NCBI RefSeq assembly: GCF_003217155.1
Contig: NZ_QJSU01000004.1
Location: 248,001-312,000, forward strand
DNA from: Psychrobacter fozii
Lineage (GTDB): Bacteria; Pseudomonadota; Gammaproteobacteria; Pseudomonadales; Moraxellaceae
Direction of reading: 5' to 3'
DNA length: 64,000 nt
The notes below the pieces were generated by a model. It ran no database searches. It was not told the DNA's origin and saw only the letters and a list, made by a program, of their open reading frames with translations. Below are positions 62,401 through 64,000 of this stretch, piece after piece (position 1 is the stretch's first letter; every line of letters begins with the position of its first letter). The position numbers and the translations under genes are program-made.

Positions 62401-64000
62401 GGTGCACCACTTTGGGCAAAGAAATTGCGTTTTGAATCTTGTCATAACTCTCAAGGCACATGTGTGTCGGATAACTTGCAATCAGATAATTTACAACCTG
62501 ACGACTTACTGCCTGATAACTGGCAGCAGATTTGGCGAATTGGTAGACTGACAAGCTTTATCGACAGCATAGATGGTCGTAAGGAATTGGTTCAACTGGC
62601 AAAAACTCGTGGCAATTTAGAAGTAAATCTGGCAAGACTCTATCAAGAAGCCATCACCAAAAGAGCTTGGCTAAAAGTTGCAGAAAATGCGACACCAAAC
62701 GTAAGAGCATCTTTAGAAAAATACCGCTCTGCCATTATGCGTATCGGTAAAGGAACGGGCAAAGGCGCGCACTATTATCGCCGTGAAGCGCGCGAAGCCT
62801 CTGCAGGAGCAAGTGCTGCTATCCCGTGTTGGATTATGCCGCATTATCGTATTTCTGAATCCTTGCCAGCAGAATTTGGCAGTTTTGACTTGGTTATCAT
62901 CGATGAAGCTTCTCAATCTGATTTAACGGCATTGCCAGCCATTATGAGAGCCAAGAAAGTATTAATCGTTGGTGACGATAAGCAAGTATCGCCAGAAGGC
63001 GTGGGCCTCGATATCGAAAAAATTCGCAATCTGATGTCACAGTATCTGAGCAATCAAGTCCCTGTTTATCGCTCACAAATGTCACCTGATCGTTCAATAT
63101 ATGATTTATTCAAAGTCGTTTTTGCAGATAGCAGTGTGATGCTAAAAGAACATTTTCGCAGTGTGGCACCTATTATTGAGTTCTCAAAACGTGAGTTTTA
63201 CAACCATGAGCTGATACCTTTGCGTAAAGCCAAACCCTCAGAACGCTTAGACCCGCCATTGATTGATATTTATGTCACCGATGGCTATCGGATTAAAGGC
63301 TCTGATATTAACCCGTCAGAAGTCAGATTTATTGTCGATGAAATCAAAACCCTTGTTTCTGATCTAGCTTACAAAGGTAAAACCATCGGTGTTGTCTCAT
63401 TGCTAGGCAATAAGCAAGCACATAATATTATGGAGATACTCAATAAAGAGTTGGATGAAGCGGTAATGACTGCTTTTGATATTGCTTGCGGTGACGCCAA
63501 AACCTTTCAGGGTAAAGAACGCGATATCATGTTTTTGTCATTGATAGTGGCACCTGGAGCTGCTCATGCACAAACGAGAGATACCTTCGCCCAGCGAATG
63601 AATGTCGCTGCTTCAAGAGCACGCGATAGAATGTATTTGGTACGCAGTATTGAACTGGATGAGCTAAGCCAAGCCGATCACTATCGAGCAGAGCTTATCA
63701 AACACTTTCAAGCCCCTTTCATGCAAGATGAAGAAGAAGTCTCTGATTTGCGTGATAAATGTGAGTCTCCCTTTGAAACAGAAATCTTTGATCTTCTGAT
63801 TGAGAGAGGCTATCGAGTGGTTCCGCAGGTTAAAGCAGGTGCCTACCGAATTGATATAGTTGTCGAAGGTGAAAACGATAACAGCCTAGCCATAGAATGT
63901 GATGGTGATAGATATCATGGGCCTGACAAATGGGAAAGCGATATGCAACGTCAGCGTATTTTAGAGCGTGCGGGCTGGAAATTCTGGCGCTGCTTTGCCT
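59491..64000 (+). CDS. Large SF1 helicase fused to a C-terminal MTES_1575-like nuclease, partial
   Basis: The frame is open for 1503 codons and runs off the right edge. Walker A (GPPGTGKT) is at residues 436-443. Walker B (VIIDEASQS) has Asp1138 and Glu1139. GDDKQ (1161-1165) matches SF1 motif III, and TFQGKERDIMFLS with NVAASRARDRMYLV match motifs V and VI. Between the ATPase motifs lies an insert of about 700 residues, probably helical. A PD-(D/E)xK-like module near the end shows FETEIFDLL (Glu1429 or nearby), RIDIVV (Asp1455) and AIECDGDRYHG (Glu1469), typical of the MTES_1575/Vsr-like nuclease group. An in-frame stop directly before the ATG fixes the start. This protein type is often found among anti-phage genes; that role is inferred. 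Confidence 0.85.
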   Translation, partial: MSIYAQRLASQIEFIKQCALMKKAPTQDFTKHSDFTCTEEQVLNLPGISLNIIDDSSEDVWLRLERLRENPVPQPSSSLLTHWLVFPVKLSDQPSLKEKTSVQPFIDDGLMLADSTEVFTPFEVENSHQNESLDEAPLKTEVYLKDFPDRASLQDEFNDYLKDIWKPWLAEEKLVRQSIALYSSLFMLNQQLQGNLADAQLELVWGVGIATRKSTDDEQSSKQIKYPLLTQSVEITLDQKTMALLIKPTLSTPTLETEPFSIEENQGLAKLLKNSKDFYDSEDVSLSPFLPSSYEPILKSAVTLLDSSGVYQPDHTSADDRKIPKAQNNLIVTDTWVIMARPRSNNIFLQDLNNLSIQLESVTDIDLPSALKAMLTEPATENKETILPAYRGLSMVSGSDSYIGTPAELYFPKAFNDEQVQIIQQLDVHDGVVVQGPPGTGKTHTIANVICHYLALGKRVLVTSMKDPALKVLQGQLPESIRPLAVSLLTSENEGLKQFEHTIKKISSEVSSINREVYKKDIVMFDTQIDTIHAQLASTDHKITAWARLNLDDITIDNETIKPIDAATEVAQNRQLTESFPDKLGIEETFKPRFTHADITALKDARVNLGKDLGYLNKKIPAVAHMPPTNAIKQLHKDLSYLNESQAAEQQGELPSLINDSASTINIAQEITANTSRLTDLLQKIVAAGQRWTTDIQQHLANETKQDIIDHFTILNDEIKALFDERTIYLTKPITIPDDFDKNPELVDAVKNLSEGKKPFGLAGIFGKSAEKKSLESITIVSSAPSSTADWQYISNFITFRKKSQALILRWNALSNELSLPIFEVAPDNLSALHSAVHLYDEIVASNHLQHSIKQALSTIFIGWDVISAAPYDTDILAEIESVLKQHLKRHNLAESLTLKETLLNNLTDCKGAIIEKMTVFITQNIGDPRLSDDQLQTDYQELLNELQRVNNLATDLQTVADVTQLIEDNGAPLWAKKLRFESCHNSQGTCVSDNLQSDNLQPDDLLPDNWQQIWRIGRLTSFIDSIDGRKELVQLAKTRGNLEVNLARLYQEAITKRAWLKVAENATPNVRASLEKYRSAIMRIGKGTGKGAHYYRREAREASAGASAAIPCWIMPHYRISESLPAEFGSFDLVIIDEASQSDLTALPAIMRAKKVLIVGDDKQVSPEGVGLDIEKIRNLMSQYLSNQVPVYRSQMSPDRSIYDLFKVVFADSSVMLKEHFRSVAPIIEFSKREFYNHELIPLRKAKPSERLDPPLIDIYVTDGYRIKGSDINPSEVRFIVDEIKTLVSDLAYKGKTIGVVSLLGNKQAHNIMEILNKELDEAVMTAFDIACGDAKTFQGKERDIMFLSLIVAPGAAHAQTRDTFAQRMNVAASRARDRMYLVRSIELDELSQADHYRAELIKHFQAPFMQDEEEVSDLRDKCESPFETEIFDLLIERGYRVVPQVKAGAYRIDIVVEGENDNSLAIECDGDRYHGPDKWESDMQRQRILERAGWKFWRCFA

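Overview
The window looks like a chromosomal segment of a Moraxellaceae gammaproteobacterium, most likely Psychrobacter. This is inferred from the moderate, AT-leaning base composition, the protein sequences (OmpW, AceE/AceF, PpsA, a YcbZ-type Lon homologue) and the gene order rsmG-parA-parB followed by exbB-exbD-msbA-lpxK. No rRNA, tRNA, CRISPR array, complete insertion sequence or prophage was recognised. Two short inverted-repeat elements that look like MITEs are present.

Layout. (1) 1-6484, minus strand: rsmG, parA, parB, exbB, exbD, msbA and the start of lpxK, covering ribosomal RNA methylation, chromosome partitioning, energy transduction and lipid A export and phosphorylation. (2) 6873-14259: a Lon-family protease, a WYL regulator, a TerD-like protein, a voltage-gated-type K+ channel, a small Cys-rich membrane protein and OmpW. 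(3) 14519-19088, minus: aceE-aceF of the pyruvate dehydrogenase complex. (4) 19699-31007, plus: an accessory-looking cluster of five exported proteins built from DUF11-like, SdrD-B/CNA-B-like and Ig-like modules, including a 1772-residue protein that ends in a predicted outer-membrane barrel. (5) 31113-35806, minus: a TetR regulator, an endonuclease/exonuclease/phosphatase-family enzyme, a glycine-zipper protein and glycerol kinase. (6) 36260-42771, plus: an export operon (TolC-like, BrkB-like, HlyD-like, two ABC-2 permeases) with no ATPase gene and a MITE in the middle. (7) 42903-48968: sthA, a DUF4377 lipoprotein, and ppsR divergent from ppsA. (8) 49083-52113: a GYF-RDD membrane protein, rpsF-rpsR-rplI with a structured leader, and a small orphan protein. 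(9) 52543-59052: GntP-type permease with glycerate kinase, a LysR regulator divergent from a VOC protein, a small membrane protein, and a RidA/DadA-like pair. (10) 59491 to the window end: the first 1503 codons of a very large SF1 helicase-nuclease, which may mark the edge of a defence-type region.

The strongest candidates for something under-described are the surface-protein cluster at 19.7-31.0 kb and the helicase-nuclease at 59.5 kb onward. Regulatory signals seen directly include several strong hairpin terminators, a palindrome overlapping the -35 box of the TolC operon promoter, a TetR-type inverted repeat, and an rpsF leader whose CTCCTT can pair with the AAGGAG ribosome-binding site.
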